This document shows positions 5,766-6,913 of a stretch of DNA of 6,913 nucleotides, piece after piece. Made by a program: the position numbers and the translations under genes. Below the pieces are notes generated by a model. The model was not told the origin of the DNA. It did no database searches and was given only the letters and a program-made list of their open reading frames with translations. Origin of the DNA: Modestobacter sp. (lineage in GTDB: Bacteria; Actinomycetota; Actinomycetes; Mycobacteriales; Geodermatophilaceae); contig JAOPUQ010000312.1 in NCBI GenBank assembly GCA_025963425.1, forward strand, positions 1 to 6,913, written 5' to 3'. Each line of letters opens with the position of its first letter. Position 1 is the stretch's first letter.

Positions 5766-6572
5766 TCAGCCCTGGGCGAGCTGGGTGGCGTAGAGGCAGA
5801 TCGCGGCGGCGACGGAGAGGTTGAGGCTCTCCGCCCGGCCGCGCATCGGAATGCGGATCCGCGCGTCGGCGGCGGCCGCCAGCGCCGGGTCCAGCCCGCG
5901 CGCCTCGTTGCCGAACAGCCACAGCACCGGCGCGGCCAGCAACCCCTCGCCGGCGGCCTCGTCGAGGGCCACCTCGCCTCCGCCGTCGGCGGCCAGCACG
6001 GTCATCCCGGCGGCCTGCACCTGCGGCAGCAGCTCCGCCAGCGGCGCGCTGCGCACGACGTCGACGTGGAAGAGGCTGCCGGCGCTGCTGCGCACCACCT
6101 TGCCGTTGTAGGGGTCGGCGGAGCCGGCCCCGAAGACGACCGCACCGGCACCGCAGGCATCCGCGGTCCGCAGCACCGTGCCGGCGTTGCCCGGGTCGGC
6201 CAGCCCGGCCAGTGCGACGGCCAGCCGGGGCGGGTCGGCGGCCAGCGAGGAGGCCGGTACGTCGCGCAGCGGGCACACGGCGACCAGTCCCTGCGGGGTC
6301 ACCGTCTCCGACAGCGAGGCGGCGGCCCGCTCGGTGACCAGGTGCACCGGCACGCGGGTGCCGGCCAGCAGCTCGCGGTGCGCGGTGGCGGCGGCCTCGG
6401 TGACGAAGAGCTCCCGGACGGCGCCGGGGTCCCCGAGCGCCTCGGCCAGCGCCTCGCTGACCGCCTGCCGCCCCTCGGCGAGGAACGCGCCGGCATCGTC
6501 CCGGCCGCTGCGCCTGGTCAGCTTGCGGGCCGCCGCGACGCGGGCCGATCGCTCGGTGAGCAGCTCGGTCAC
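5766..6572 (-). CDS. tsnR: SpoU/TrmH-family RNA 2'-O-methyltransferase (TsnR-like)
   Basis: The enzyme transfers a methyl group from S-adenosylmethionine to a ribose 2'-OH in RNA, probably rRNA. It has 268 aa, typical length. The N-terminal part (about 10-105) is the SpoU substrate-binding domain, ending in TPQGLVAVC (92-100). The C-terminal SPOUT knot domain shows all three family motifs: motif 1 DPGNAGTVLRTADACGAGAV (127-146, with N129 and R135), motif 2 LWLFGNEARGL (217-227, with E223), and motif 3 IPMRGRAESLNLSVA (241-255, with S249 and N251). The GTG at 6572 has a GGAGGAG Shine-Dalgarno sequence 5 nt upstream, which decides the start. The gene follows rplT, as tsnR does in M. tuberculosis, the basis for the symbol. 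The exact RNA target is not determined; RlmB or thiostrepton-resistance-type methyltransferases are related possibilities. Confidence 0.92.
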   Translation of the reverse strand: MTELLTERSARVAAARKLTRRSGRDDAGAFLAEGRQAVSEALAEALGDPGAVRELFVTEAAATAHRELLAGTRVPVHLVTERAAASLSETVTPQGLVAVCPLRDVPASSLAADPPRLAVALAGLADPGNAGTVLRTADACGAGAVVFGAGSADPYNGKVVRSSAGSLFHVDVVRSAPLAELLPQVQAAGMTVLAADGGGEVALDEAAGEGLLAAPVLWLFGNEARGLDPALAAAADARIRIPMRGRAESLNLSVAAAICLYATQLAQG

Positions 6573-6577
6573 CGGCG

Positions 6578-6584
6578 CTCCTCC
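6578..6584 (-). promoter_or_regulatory. Ribosome binding site of tsnR
   Basis: GGAGGAG on the minus strand, 5 nt before the GTG at 6572. It selects this start over the longer upstream open frame. Confidence 0.75.
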
Positions 6585-6610
6585 CCTTCGTGGTGGACGT
6601 GGACAGACAG

Positions 6611-6657
6611 CGACGCCGTCGCCGGCGGGTCCAGGAGACCCGTCGGCGACGGCGTCG
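6611..6657 (-). terminator. Long GC-rich hairpin between rplT and tsnR
   Basis: A 20-bp inverted repeat (6611-6630 with 6638-6657), with one mismatch (6625/6643) and a 7-nt loop. In the minus direction it starts 22 nt after the rplT stop and ends 38 nt before the tsnR start. The mismatch is C-A in minus-strand RNA and G-U in plus-strand RNA. No U-tract follows. It probably ends the infC-rpmI-rplT type transcript fully or partly, lowering tsnR expression relative to the ribosomal genes. An RNA-processing or mRNA-stability role is an alternative. Confidence 0.6.
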
Positions 6658-6679
6658 GGAGGTGCTGTGGGGCTTCCGA

Positions 6680-6913
6680 TCAGGCGGCAGCGGCGCCGGT
6701 CGCCTCGGGGTGCGCGACGAGCGCGGCCCGGGCGGACTCCACCAGCGCGGCGAAGGCAGCCGGCTCGCTGACGGCGAGCTCGGCCAGGACCTTGCGGTCC
6801 AGCTCGATGCCGGCCAGCTTGAGGCCCTGCATGAACCGGTTGTAGGTCATGTCGTTGGCGCGGGCCGCGGCGTTGATGCGGGTGATCCACAGCTTGCGGA
6901 AGTCACCCTTGCG
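6680..6913 (-). CDS. rplT: Large-subunit ribosomal protein bL20, C-terminal part
   Basis: The last 77 codons of rplT; the start lies beyond the right edge. bL20 binds 23S rRNA and is needed early in 50S assembly. The visible part begins RKGDFRKLWITRINAAARAN, continues with the conserved NRFMQGLKLAGIELDRKVLA stretch, then LAVSEPAAFAALV, and ends in an alanine-rich tail (EATGAAAA). The family is about 120-130 aa, so roughly 50 N-terminal residues are missing. rplT normally follows infC and rpmI, which should lie just outside the window. Confidence 0.97.
   Translation of the reverse strand, partial: RKGDFRKLWITRINAAARANDMTYNRFMQGLKLAGIELDRKVLAELAVSEPAAFAALVESARAALVAHPEATGAAAA

Larger units (their letters stand above)
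5704..5772. terminator. Bidirectional terminator region between convergent genes
   Basis: The oxygenase (stop 5702-5704) and tsnR (stop 5766-5768) converge on 61 bp that hold seven alternating, mutually complementary arms: AGCCC at 5704, GGGCT at 5713, AAGCCC at 5729, GGGCTT at 5736, AAAGCCC at 5751, GGGGCT at 5761 and AGCCC at 5768. On the plus strand the first pair (5704-5708 with 5713-5717) makes a short hairpin followed by TT, and the two 22-bp palindromes each fold into a 9-bp stem with a GTAC loop. Termination in both directions is the natural reading; no long U-tract is present. Confidence 0.6.

Noticed and set aside
1..6913. tRNA genes, CRISPR arrays, insertion-sequence ends or transposase genes
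   Set aside because: No cloverleaf, regularly spaced repeat array or transposase motif was seen; the only clear tandem repeat is the pair of 22-bp palindromes.

Overview
The very high GC content, GTG starts, GC-clamped third positions and gene order point to a high-GC actinomycete. The protein style fits the Geodermatophilaceae (Blastococcus/Geodermatophilus/Modestobacter), but the family-level assignment is only an impression. The block rplT - tsnR - pheS - pheT matches the order known from Mycobacterium tuberculosis (rplT Rv1643, tsnR Rv1644, pheS Rv1649, pheT Rv1650), so the backbone is a conserved chromosomal translation locus.

Layout, right to left along the minus strand, which carries every gene but one: (1) the 3' part of rplT (bL20), cut by the window edge; (2) a 107-nt gap with a long GC-rich hairpin; (3) tsnR, a SpoU/TrmH-family RNA 2'-O-methyltransferase; (4) a plus-strand AurF-like diiron oxygenase gene convergent with tsnR, the two separated by a short gap holding two tandem 22-bp palindromes; (5) a TetR-family regulator divergent from the oxygenase, with a near-perfect 19-bp palindrome in the 75-bp divergent promoter; (6) a 99-aa DUF4873-like protein, translationally coupled to the regulator through a GTGA overlap; (7) an 11-bp GC-rich hairpin, then pheS, which has no visible Shine-Dalgarno sequence; (8) a 73-nt low-complexity spacer, then pheT; (9) the first 30 codons of a short-chain dehydrogenase overlapping the end of pheT.

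The housekeeping genes make ribosomal protein bL20, modify RNA, and charge tRNA-Phe (PheS2-PheT2). Between tsnR and pheS sits a self-contained accessory cassette: diiron oxygenase <-> TetR + DUF4873. Its organisation (divergent promoter, one shared operator-like palindrome, hairpins at both outer ends) suggests a regulated small-molecule oxidation unit of unknown substrate. It is the most interesting part of the window.
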